Shown here one piece after another: positions 19,387 to 27,504 of a DNA stretch of 64,000 nucleotides; position 1 is the first letter of the stretch; each line of letters begins with the position of its first letter. The stretch covers positions 62,001 to 126,000 of the forward strand of contig NZ_FQXH01000007.1 of NCBI RefSeq assembly GCF_900129915.1. The letters run 5' to 3'. Made by a program: the position numbers and the translations under genes. The notes under the pieces are model-generated. The model was not told the origin of the DNA, made no database searches, and saw only the letters and a program-made list of their open reading frames with translations. This DNA is from Tepidibacter thalassicus DSM 15285 (lineage in GTDB: Bacteria; Bacillota; Clostridia; Peptostreptococcales; Peptostreptococcaceae).

Positions 19387-22300
19387 TTATTCTTTCATTG
19401 TAATTAATAATTCTCTATCAGATACCATATCTCCTTCTTTCACATATACTTTATCTATTATAGCATTAACTTTAGATACTATTGTTGTTTCCATTTTCAT
19501 AGCTTCAATTATTACAACTGGCTGATTCTCTTTTACAGAATCTCCTTCTTTTACTAATACTTTAACAACTTTCCCAGGAATACTCGCTCCTACTTCAAAT
19601 TTATTATCAATATCTGCTTTAATAACTGTTTTAATACTTGAAGCAAAACTTTTATCTTCTATTTCTACCTCTCTTCTCATACCATTTAATTCAAATATTA
19701 ATGTTCTTTTCCCATCTTCTTTAACATCAAATATTTCTATCAATTTTATTGTAAGAACTTTTCCTGGTTCTATTTCAACTTCACATTCTTCACCTTTATT
19801 AAGACCATAGAAAAATACATGACTTTCAAGTTTTGATACATCATTATATTCTTTCAAATGAGATAAATATTCTTTATATACTTTTGGATACAAGCAATAA
19901 CTTAGTATATTTCTTATATTAGCATTTATTTTAAATTTATCATCAAGCATTTTTTTAATTTCATCAAAATCTACATTTTCTAAGAGCTCTCCTGCCCTTA
20001 CATTAATAGGTTTTTCACCCTTTAATACAACCTTTTGTAAATCCTCAGGAAATCCTCCTTCAGGTTGACCTATCATACCTTTAAAGTAATCTACTACTGA
20101 ATCTGGAAATGATAGATTTTTTCCTTTTTTAACTATATTTTCTTTATTAAGTCCATTTTTAGTCATAAATATAGCTAAATCTCCTACAACTTTTGATGAA
20201 GGTGTAACTTTTATAATATCTCCTAATATTTCATTAGCTTCTTTATAATTTTCTTTTACTTCTTTAAATTTATTTCCGAGACCTAAACTTTCAACTTGTG
20301 GTTTTAAATTAGTATACTGTCCTCCTGGTATTTCGTATTTATATATTTCTGCTGAAGAAGTTTTAAGTTCACTTTCAAATTTATAATATACTTTTCTAAG
20401 TTCTTTATAATATTCACTTATATCATATATTCCTTCAAGATTTATTTTTGTATCTCTAGAAGTATTTTTTAAAGCTTCAATTAAACTGTTTAAAGATGGC
20501 TGACTTGTAAGTCCTGCCATGGACTCTACTGCAGTATCTACTATATCAACTCCTGCTTCTGATGCCATAAGTAAAGTTGACATTCCATTTCCACTTGTAT
20601 CATGTGTATGCAGATGAATTGGAATAGATATTTCTTCTTTTAATGCTTTCACAAGCTTATATGCTGCATACGGTTTTAAAAGTCCTGCCATATCCTTTAT
20701 AGCTATAATATGAACTCCCATTTTTTCAAGTTCTTTTGCCATATTTACATAATACTTAAGTGTATATTTAGTTTTACTAGAATCTAATATATCTCCACTA
20801 TAACAAATGGTTCCTTCAACAATACTACCTGTATTTAAAGCTTCATATATAGGAAGTCTCATATTTTCTATCCAATTTAAACTGTCAAATATTCTAAATA
20901 TATCTATTCCTTTATTAGCTGATTCTTTTATAAATTCCTTTAAAACATTATCAGGATAATTTTTATATCCCACTGCATTAGATGCTCTAAGAAGCATTTG
21001 AAACATTATATTTGGTATATTTTCTCTAAGTTTTTCAAGTCTTATCCATGGCGATTCCTTTAAAAATCTATAAGCAACATCAAATGTAGCTCCTCCCCAC
21101 ATTTCAAGAGAAAATAAATCGTTCATATAATAACTTACTGCCTTTGATATTTTCAAAAGATCATTAGTCCTAATTCTTGTAGCAAATAAAGATTGATGAG
21201 CATCTCTCATTGTCGTATCTGTTATTAATAATTTTTTTTCATTTTTAATATAATCTATAAATTTATCAGCTCCAAGTTCTTTAAACAAATCTCTCGATCC
21301 TTTTTTAATAACACCATCATCAATTTTAGGAACCTTAGGTATATCAAAATCTTTTTTTACTTCTTTATTTTCGTTTACTATTACATTTCCTATAAATTGT
21401 AAAAGCTTTGTACCCCTATCTTTTCCTTCCTTTATTTTAAATAGTTCTTCTGTTTCATCAACAAATTTTGTATCACACTTACCTTCTAAAAAATCTGGAT
21501 GATTTAAAACATTAACTAAAAAACCTACATTAGTTTTAACTCCTCTAATTCTAAGCTCTTTTATAGATCTCAATATTTTTCTAACTGCTCCTTTAAAAGT
21601 TCTATCCCAAGATATAGTCTTAACTAAAAGACTGTCATAATAAGGTGTTATTCGTGCACCTGTAAATCCATTCCCCCCATCAAGTCTTATACCAAAACCT
21701 GAACCAGTTCTATATACATGAATTTTACCAGTATCAGGCATAAATTTATTTTTAGGATCTTCTGTTGTTATTCTACATTGTATTGAATACCCATTTAATT
21801 TAATATCATCTTGAGATTTAATATTTATTTCTTCACTATTTAAAGAATAACCTTGAGCTATAAGAATTTGGCTTTGAACTATGTCAATTCCAGTTACCAT
21901 TTCAGATACTGTGTGTTCAACTTGTATTCTAGGATTCATTTCTATAAAATAATAATTTTCATCTTCATCAACTAAAAATTCAAGAGTACCTGCACTATAA
22001 TATCCAACATGTTTTGCAAGCTTTAAAGCATCATCACATATTTTTTTTCTAACTTCTTCACTTAAAGAAAATGCCGGTGCATACTCTATTATTTTTTGAT
22101 GTCTTCTCTGTACTGAACAATCTCTTTCATAAAGATGAACTATATTACCATATTTATCTCCAAGTATTTGAACTTCTATATGTTTTGGTTTTTTTAAATA
22201 TTTTTCTATAAATATAGATGCTCTTCCAAAAGCTTTTTTAGATTCACTTACTGCTCTTTCAAATTCTACAACTAAATCTTCTTCTTTTTCTATAACTCTC

Positions 22301-22815
22301 ATTCCTCTTCCGCCCCCACCATTAGAGGCTTTAAGCATTATTGGATATCCTATTTCTTTTGCGATTTTTTTAGCTTCATCAGTATTTGAAATAGAACGTT
22401 CAACTCCAGGTATAGTAGGAACATTAACTTCTTTTGCAATCTTTTTAGAATTTATTTTATCCCCCATCTTATCCATAACTTCAGGAGAAGGTCCTATAAA
22501 TTCTATATCATTATCCCTACACATTTTAGCAAATTTAGGATTTTCTGATAAAAAACCATATCCAGGATGAATAGCGTCAACTCCTTTTTTCTTTGCAACA
22601 TGAATTATTTCTTCCATATCAAGATATGCTTCAATAGGCCCCTTATCTTCTCCTATTAAATAAGATTCATCTGCTTTACTCCTAAAAAGACTATATTTAT
22701 CTTCTTTTGAATAAATACCAACAGTTCTAATTCCAAGTTCTGAACAAGCTCTAAAAATTCTTATAGCTATTTCTCCTCTATTAGCAACTAATATTTTTCT
22801 AAATTTTTTCTCCAT
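19387..22815 (-). CDS. pyc: Pyruvate carboxylase
   Basis: A 1142-residue single-chain biotin enzyme making oxaloacetate from pyruvate, bicarbonate and ATP. The biotin carboxylase domain (about 1-450) starts with KILVANRGEIAIRIFRAC and has the glycine-rich NGGGGRGMR ATP loop. The carboxyltransferase domain (about 540-810) has TTMRDAHQSLFATR and the metal-ligand HLHTHD. The C-terminal carrier domain has EAMKMET, with K1107 as the likely biotinylation site. Length is normal. The ATG follows AAGGAG. A long leader with an attenuator-like hairpin precedes it. Some pyruvate carboxylases bind c-di-AMP; whether this one does is not visible. Confidence 0.97.
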   Translation of the reverse strand: MEKKFRKILVANRGEIAIRIFRACSELGIRTVGIYSKEDKYSLFRSKADESYLIGEDKGPIEAYLDMEEIIHVAKKKGVDAIHPGYGFLSENPKFAKMCRDNDIEFIGPSPEVMDKMGDKINSKKIAKEVNVPTIPGVERSISNTDEAKKIAKEIGYPIMLKASNGGGGRGMRVIEKEEDLVVEFERAVSESKKAFGRASIFIEKYLKKPKHIEVQILGDKYGNIVHLYERDCSVQRRHQKIIEYAPAFSLSEEVRKKICDDALKLAKHVGYYSAGTLEFLVDEDENYYFIEMNPRIQVEHTVSEMVTGIDIVQSQILIAQGYSLNSEEINIKSQDDIKLNGYSIQCRITTEDPKNKFMPDTGKIHVYRTGSGFGIRLDGGNGFTGARITPYYDSLLVKTISWDRTFKGAVRKILRSIKELRIRGVKTNVGFLVNVLNHPDFLEGKCDTKFVDETEELFKIKEGKDRGTKLLQFIGNVIVNENKEVKKDFDIPKVPKIDDGVIKKGSRDLFKELGADKFIDYIKNEKKLLITDTTMRDAHQSLFATRIRTNDLLKISKAVSYYMNDLFSLEMWGGATFDVAYRFLKESPWIRLEKLRENIPNIMFQMLLRASNAVGYKNYPDNVLKEFIKESANKGIDIFRIFDSLNWIENMRLPIYEALNTGSIVEGTICYSGDILDSSKTKYTLKYYVNMAKELEKMGVHIIAIKDMAGLLKPYAAYKLVKALKEEISIPIHLHTHDTSGNGMSTLLMASEAGVDIVDTAVESMAGLTSQPSLNSLIEALKNTSRDTKINLEGIYDISEYYKELRKVYYKFESELKTSSAEIYKYEIPGGQYTNLKPQVESLGLGNKFKEVKENYKEANEILGDIIKVTPSSKVVGDLAIFMTKNGLNKENIVKKGKNLSFPDSVVDYFKGMIGQPEGGFPEDLQKVVLKGEKPINVRAGELLENVDFDEIKKMLDDKFKINANIRNILSYCLYPKVYKEYLSHLKEYNDVSKLESHVFFYGLNKGEECEVEIEPGKVLTIKLIEIFDVKEDGKRTLIFELNGMRREVEIEDKSFASSIKTVIKADIDNKFEVGASIPGKVVKVLVKEGDSVKENQPVVIIEAMKMETTIVSKVNAIIDKVYVKEGDMVSDRELLITMKE

Positions 22816-22905
22816 TTTATCAACTCCTTCTTTCCAAATTAAATGTTAATTAATAAATATATTATTCCGATTTTATAATTTGTTTAATCTCAATAACACT
22901 TAAAC

Positions 22906-22975
22906 AAAAAAGCCTTTCATCCCCTATAAAAGAGATAAAAGACTCAAATTCTCATATCTACTCTTCTCTTTATAG
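22906..22975 (-). promoter_or_regulatory. Attenuator-like structure in the pyc leader
   Basis: In the minus-strand leader AGTCTTTTATCTC (22932-22944) pairs with GGGGATGAAAGGCT (22911-22924), using some G-U pairs, and a T-run follows: an intrinsic terminator about 90 nt before the pyc ATG. Upstream, CTATAAAGAGA (22965-22975) can instead pair with TCTCTTTTATAG (22924-22935), which contains the terminator's loop and 5' arm end. The two folds exclude each other. No T-box core or known riboswitch motif was recognised. The effector is unknown. Confidence 0.6.
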
Positions 22976-23032
22976 TCTCTCTTTATTAAATTAACTCTTT
23001 TTTGTTTTTTCTTTATTAAATTAATTTATTTC

Positions 23033-23061
23033 ATTATATACTTAAATTGATTAATTGTCAA
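23033..23061 (-). promoter_or_regulatory. Promoter of the pyc leader
   Basis: Minus-strand TTGACA (23056-23061), 17-bp spacer, TATAAT (23033-23038): a full consensus match. It gives a leader of about 210 nt. The leader start holds a direct repeat TTAATTTAATAAAG, at 22981-22994 and 23011-23024. Confidence 0.8.
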
Positions 23062-23188
23062 TTGAATCATTAAATTTTTGATAAAATTTCCTTTTCTTGA
23101 TTAAAATTATAATAACATTTTATACGTTATAAAAATCCTCTTTATGGATAAAATACAATAATGAAAATTTAATAATTAGGAGAAATTT

Positions 23189-23746
23189 ATGAAAAAAAAC
23201 TCTTTTTTAAAAATAATAGTTTTAATTTCCTTACTCCTTCAAATTTATTCTTTACTTATTTTTTTATTTAACAAAAAATATTTAGAATTATTTGGAGTTT
23301 TTTTAGTGCTAATTTACAATATATTTATTTTATTATTTAAAAAAATAACAAATACACAAATTAATAAATTTTGTATATTACTTAATTTTCTACTACCTAT
23401 TTTCCATTCTTTTATAGGTAAAACTCTAAAATTTTACGATAATATTTCGTGGTGGGATAAATTTCTACATTTTTATGGAACTCTAGCTATATCTTTATTA
23501 TTTATTTCTATTTTTAAAAAATTAAATTTTTTAAAAGACAATTCTAAATTTTTTATATTTATTTTTACATTTATATTAGGTGGTTTCTTAGGACAACTTT
23601 TTGAAATTTTAGAACATACTATTGATACATTATCTCATGCACAAAGTCAACATGGATTAAATGATACAATGTTAGACATCACTTTAAACAATTTAGGGGC
23701 ATTATTTGCCAGTTTCTTGACTTTTAATGAAAATTTATACAAATAA
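23189..23746 (+). CDS. DUF2238/YjdF-like membrane protein
   Basis: A 185-residue integral membrane protein with five to six hydrophobic helices. The conserved polar residues of the DUF2238 group are visible: WWDKFLHFYG, then GQLFEILEHTIDTLS, then GLNDTMLDITLNNLGALFAS. The function is unknown. The ATG follows AGGAG. It stands alone on the plus strand, divergent from pyc and followed by its own hairpin; its base composition is even richer in A/T than its neighbours. Confidence 0.75.
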   Translation: MKKNSFLKIIVLISLLLQIYSLLIFLFNKKYLELFGVFLVLIYNIFILLFKKITNTQINKFCILLNFLLPIFHSFIGKTLKFYDNISWWDKFLHFYGTLAISLLFISIFKKLNFLKDNSKFFIFIFTFILGGFLGQLFEILEHTIDTLSHAQSQHGLNDTMLDITLNNLGALFASFLTFNENLYK

Positions 23747-23778
23747 AATTTCCAAATATTAATTTGAAAATTTTTTCA
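23746..23778 (+). terminator. Terminator after the DUF2238-like gene
   Basis: Stem AAATTTCCAAAT / ATTTGAAAATTT with a short loop followed by TTTTTT on the plus strand. Confidence 0.6.
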
Positions 23779-23847
23779 CATTTTTCACCTTTACATAATT
23801 AGCTCATAAAATAATACAAAAATTATTATTTTAAGTAGGTGAATAAT

Positions 23848-25164
23848 GTGAAACCTAATAAATACAAAAAACTTATTGTTGGAATTAACACTAAAATTCC
23901 TATTAGCAATGGAAAATTAGTTAAATATATTAATTTTGACAACGCAGCAACAACTCCACCTTTTGTAGCTGTTTTAAATGAAATTATAAATTTTTCAAAA
24001 TGGTATTCTTCAATTCACAGAGGTAAAGGTTATAAATCTCAACTTTCTTCTGAAATATACGATAAATCAAAAAAAATAGTTGCAGATTTCGTCAAAGCAG
24101 ATCTTAAATACAATACTGTCATATATGTAAAAAATACCACAGAAGCAATCAATATGCTTTGTAATGTACTTTCTCAAAATCATGATGAATTTATAGTTTT
24201 ATCTACATGTATGGAACATCACTCTAATGATTTACCATGGAGAAAAAAATATAAAGTAGATTATGTCAATATCGATAAATTAGGAAGATTAGATCTAAAA
24301 GACTTAGAAAATAAACTTATAAAATATAATGGAAACGTAAAACTCGTAACCGTAACTGGTGTATCAAATGTCACAGGATATAAAAATCCTATATACAAAA
24401 TAGCTTCATTAGCACATAAATACGGTTCAAAAATAGTCGTTGATGGAGCACAATTAATACCTCACGTTGCCATGGATATGAAACCTCAACATTCTAAAGA
24501 ACACATAGATTACCTTGCTTTTTCTGCACACAAAATGTATGCACCTTTCGGAATTGGTGTCCTTATTGGACCTAAATCTATATTTGAAAAAAAATCTCCA
24601 GATTATGTTGGTGGTGGGACAGTAAATATCGTAACACACGATTTTATTGAATGGACTCATCCTCCTGAAAAATATGAAGCTGGTACTCCTAATATAATGG
24701 GAGTTATAGCTCTTATAAAAGCTATAAAAACATTAAATAAATTGGGAATGAATAATTTAGAATTACACGAATGGAACTTAACAAAATACACAATAGAAAA
24801 TCTCAAATTAATACCTGATATCAAATTATATGGAGATTGTAAAAATTACAAAGATAGAACCAGTATTATTCCTTTCAATATAGAAGGTCTATCTCATGAA
24901 ATAACAGCTCAAATACTTTCTTGCGAAAGAGGAATAGCAGTTAGAAATGGCTGTTTCTGTGCACAACCTTATATTCAACGACTTTTAAACATTTCCAAAG
25001 AAGAAATCGAAAAAAGAATTGTAAATCCCAATCTTTCTCATCCCGGAATAGTTCGCATCAGTTTTGGACTATATAATGATTATACTGAAATTGATACCTT
25101 AATTGATATATTAAATAAAATAGTAAAAAACAAAGAATATTATAAAAAAAAATATGCACATTAA
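23848..25164 (+). CDS. SufS/Csd-like cysteine desulfurase (class V aminotransferase fold)
   Basis: A 438-residue PLP enzyme distinct from IscS in this window. It has NFDNAATTPP at the N terminus, H124/H125 in MEHHSN, the VVDGAQ aspartate, PLP-lysine K229 in FSAHKMYAPFG and the group II (SufS-type) RNGCFCAQP loop with C371 as likely catalytic cysteine. It could act as a cysteine desulfurase or selenocysteine lyase. A GTG at 23839 is in frame, but AGGTGA fits the GTG at 23848. There are no suf genes beside it, so its sulfur acceptor is unknown. Confidence 0.82.
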   Translation: MKPNKYKKLIVGINTKIPISNGKLVKYINFDNAATTPPFVAVLNEIINFSKWYSSIHRGKGYKSQLSSEIYDKSKKIVADFVKADLKYNTVIYVKNTTEAINMLCNVLSQNHDEFIVLSTCMEHHSNDLPWRKKYKVDYVNIDKLGRLDLKDLENKLIKYNGNVKLVTVTGVSNVTGYKNPIYKIASLAHKYGSKIVVDGAQLIPHVAMDMKPQHSKEHIDYLAFSAHKMYAPFGIGVLIGPKSIFEKKSPDYVGGGTVNIVTHDFIEWTHPPEKYEAGTPNIMGVIALIKAIKTLNKLGMNNLELHEWNLTKYTIENLKLIPDIKLYGDCKNYKDRTSIIPFNIEGLSHEITAQILSCERGIAVRNGCFCAQPYIQRLLNISKEEIEKRIVNPNLSHPGIVRISFGLYNDYTEIDTLIDILNKIVKNKEYYKKKYAH

Positions 25165-25166
25165 TT

Positions 25167-25187
25167 AAAGAGGGAAAATCCCTCTTT
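25167..25187. terminator. Bidirectional terminator between desulfurase and rarA
   Basis: Nine-bp stem AAAGAGGGA / TCCCTCTTT with T-rich sequence on both outward sides. The two genes converge here. Confidence 0.8.
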
Positions 25188-25203
25188 TATATTTTAAACA
25201 TAT

Positions 25204-26475
25204 CTAATAATTTTTAATATATTTTAAATAGGTTTTCACTTTTTCTTCCATCTTGTTTTCTCCTGGAATATAATAAACAGAATTTTTAATATTATCAGGA
25301 AGATATTGCTGTTTTATATAATTATTTTTATAATTATGAGGATATTTATATTCAATTCCTCTCCCTAATTTATCAGCACCACTATAATGAGAATCTTTAA
25401 GATATATAGGTATATCACCAACATCTTTTGACTCTAAATCTTCAAGAGCAAGATCTATAGCTTTATATGCTGAATTTGACTTAGGAGCCGTAGCAAGCAC
25501 TAATGTAGCTTGTGAAAGTGGTATTCTAGCTTCAGGAAATCCTAATTGCATAGCACTATCAACACAAGATTTTACTATAGTTATAGCATTAGGATAAGCC
25601 ATTCCAATATCTTCACAGGCTATTACAAGTAATCTTCTACAAATAGATACCAAATCTCCAGCTTTAACAAGTCTTGCAAGATAATGAATAGAAGCGTCAG
25701 GATCACTTCCTCTAATAGATTTCTGAAAAGCACTTAAAATATCATAATAATTATCTCCAAATTTATCGTAATTTAAAATCTTTTTTTGAGTACATTCTTT
25801 GACAGTATCTACATCTATATATATGCTTTTATTTTCATCTACTTTTGTAGAGTATATAGCTAATTCAATAGCATTAATAGCTTTTCTTAAATCTCCATTA
25901 CTAACAGTTGCAACATAATCTAAAGCCAACTCATCATATTTTATATTTATATCACTTAAATCAGCTTTAGCTATGTCTATTGCCCTCCTTAATCCTTTAA
26001 TTATATCATCCTTGTTTAACATTTTAAATTCAATTATTGTCGATCTACTAAGTATCGCTTTATAAATATAACGATAGGGATTCTCTGTCGTACTTGCAAT
26101 CAATATTATTTTTCCATTTTCCATAAATTCAAGAAGCGATTGTTGCTGTTTTTTATTGAAATTTTGAATTTCATCCAAATATAAAACTACTCCATTTAAA
26201 GTCATTAAGCTATCTAAATCTTTTATAATTTCTTTTATATCATCTAAAGATGCATTTGTAGCATTTATCTTATAAAACTTTTTATTTGTAATTTTGGCAA
26301 TAATATTCGCAACAGTTGTTTTTCCTACTCCAGGCGGACCATAAAATATCATATTAGTTACATGTCCAGAACGTAATATTCTATTTAAAATTTTACCATC
26401 TTCTAACAAATGACTTTGTCCTACAACATCTTTTATATCTTTAGGCCTTATCTTATCAGCTAATGGCTTTATCAA
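25204..26475 (-). CDS. rarA: Replication-associated recombination protein RarA/MgsA
   Basis: A 423-residue AAA+ ATPase of the RarA (MgsA/WRNIP1) family, acting at stalled replication forks. It has RPKDIKDVVGQSHLL, Walker A GPPGVGKTT (near 45-53), Walker B VVLYLDEIQ, sensor STTENPYRYI and the family C-terminal domain with GSDPDASIHYLARL and EDIGMAYP. The start is TTG, preceded by a GGTGAT Shine-Dalgarno. It is followed by the convergent desulfurase terminator. Confidence 0.93.
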   Translation of the reverse strand: MIKPLADKIRPKDIKDVVGQSHLLEDGKILNRILRSGHVTNMIFYGPPGVGKTTVANIIAKITNKKFYKINATNASLDDIKEIIKDLDSLMTLNGVVLYLDEIQNFNKKQQQSLLEFMENGKIILIASTTENPYRYIYKAILSRSTIIEFKMLNKDDIIKGLRRAIDIAKADLSDINIKYDELALDYVATVSNGDLRKAINAIELAIYSTKVDENKSIYIDVDTVKECTQKKILNYDKFGDNYYDILSAFQKSIRGSDPDASIHYLARLVKAGDLVSICRRLLVIACEDIGMAYPNAITIVKSCVDSAMQLGFPEARIPLSQATLVLATAPKSNSAYKAIDLALEDLESKDVGDIPIYLKDSHYSGADKLGRGIEYKYPHNYKNNYIKQQYLPDNIKNSVYYIPGENKMEEKVKTYLKYIKNY

Positions 26476-26521
26476 TATTTATCACCATTCCTTCTTTTAT
26501 TATTTTTAAAATACTAATTCG

Positions 26522-26579
26522 AAAAAAGTCCTAATATTATTTTATTGCTAAAAGCAAGTTAAAATAATATTAGGACTTT
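26522..26579 (-). terminator. Terminator after codY
   Basis: Long stem AAAGTCCTAATATTATTTTA / TAAAATAATATTAGGACTTT ending in TTTTTT on the minus strand. Confidence 0.85.
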
Positions 26580-26591
26580 AAAATAATCTAA

Positions 26592-27371
26592 CTATTTTTT
26601 AAGTTTATTTAACTCATCTAATAATTTTTCATTTAATATTTTAATGTGAGTTCCTTTCATTCCTAAAGACCTAGATTCTATAACTCCAGCACTTTCAAAT
26701 TTTCTCAAAGCATTTACTATTACAGATCTGGTAATCCCCACTCTATCTGCTATTTTACTAGCAACAAGTAACCCTTCTGTTCCATCTAATTCATTAAATA
26801 TGTGCTCTACAGCTTCAAGTTCTGAATAAGAAAGAGTTCCTATAGCCATTTGAACTACAGCTTTTTTTCTCATTTCTTCTTCCATTTCTTCAGACTTAGC
26901 TCTAAGTATTTCAAGACCAACAACCGTAGCACTATACTCTGCTAATACTATATCTTCATCTGTAAACTTATTTTCATATCTAGACAAAATTAAAGTACCA
27001 AGTCTTTGTCCACTGCCAATAATAGGAACAAGAGTTGTAAATTTATTATAACTTTCTATATCATACTTAAATATTTCTAAAAACTTATCTCCTGTAATAT
27101 TTTCTACTGTTTCTCCAACTTTCATTATATTTTGTGTATATTCCTCTGGTAATCTTTGCTCACCAGTTTCTTCATCAACTATTACCGCACTATCTTTAAC
27201 ATCAGTTAAATGTAATCCTAATACCTTTCCTTTTCCATTAATAATATAAGTATTAGTGTTCAAAACCTCACTTAGTATTTCACACAATTCCGGAAATGAA
27301 ACAGGAGTAGTACCAGATCTTTGTAATATTTTATTTATTTTTCTAGTTTTTTCTAGTAGTTCACTAGCCAT
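26592..27371 (-). CDS. codY: GTP- and branched-chain-amino-acid-sensing repressor CodY
   Basis: A 259-residue global regulator. The canonical N terminus [17 protein letters not shown] leads into the GAF ligand-binding domain (about 1-155). The C-terminal winged helix contains [21 protein letters not shown] and [13 protein letters not shown]. Family knowledge: with bound Ile/Val/Leu and GTP it represses nutrient-acquisition, competence and virulence genes in low-G+C Gram-positives. A longer frame starts at 27395, but AGAGGAGG sits correctly for the ATG at 27371. It lies downstream of topA with its own candidate promoter. Confidence 0.97.
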   Translation of the reverse strand: MASELLEKTRKINKILQRSGTTPVSFPELCEILSEVLNTNTYIINGKGKVLGLHLTDVKDSAVIVDEETGEQRLPEEYTQNIMKVGETVENITGDKFLEIFKYDIESYNKFTTLVPIIGSGQRLGTLILSRYENKFTDEDIVLAEYSATVVGLEILRAKSEEMEEEMRKKAVVQMAIGTLSYSELEAVEHIFNELDGTEGLLVASKIADRVGITRSVIVNALRKFESAGVIESRSLGMKGTHIKILNEKLLDELNKLKK

Positions 27372-27468
27372 ATTTATCCTCCTCTTTAAAACCATATATA
27401 TTTATCCATAAATTAAAATTATTTAGAATTGTTATAATTTTAAATAATATATACAATGCACATTTGAA

Positions 27469-27497
27469 ATATTATCATAGTTTAAGAAATTAATCAA
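27469..27497 (-). promoter_or_regulatory. Candidate codY promoter
   Basis: Minus-strand TTGATT (27492-27497), 17-bp spacer, TAATAT (27469-27474), inside the 133-bp topA-codY gap. It leaves a leader of about 90 nt. Confidence 0.5.
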
Positions 27498-27504
27498 CAT
27501 CAAT

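Noticed and set aside
22981..23024. CRISPR-like direct repeats in the pyc leader
   Set aside because: Only two copies of a 14-nt A/T-rich repeat occur, with no further spacers or cas genes.
22906..23040. T-box riboswitch upstream of pyruvate carboxylase
   Set aside because: The GGTACC-containing core found in the alaS and trpP leaders is absent, so it is described only as an attenuator-like leader.
25204..26475. Holliday-junction helicase RuvB or clamp loader
   Set aside because: The domain order and C-terminal motifs are those of RarA/MgsA; RuvB and DnaX signatures are absent.
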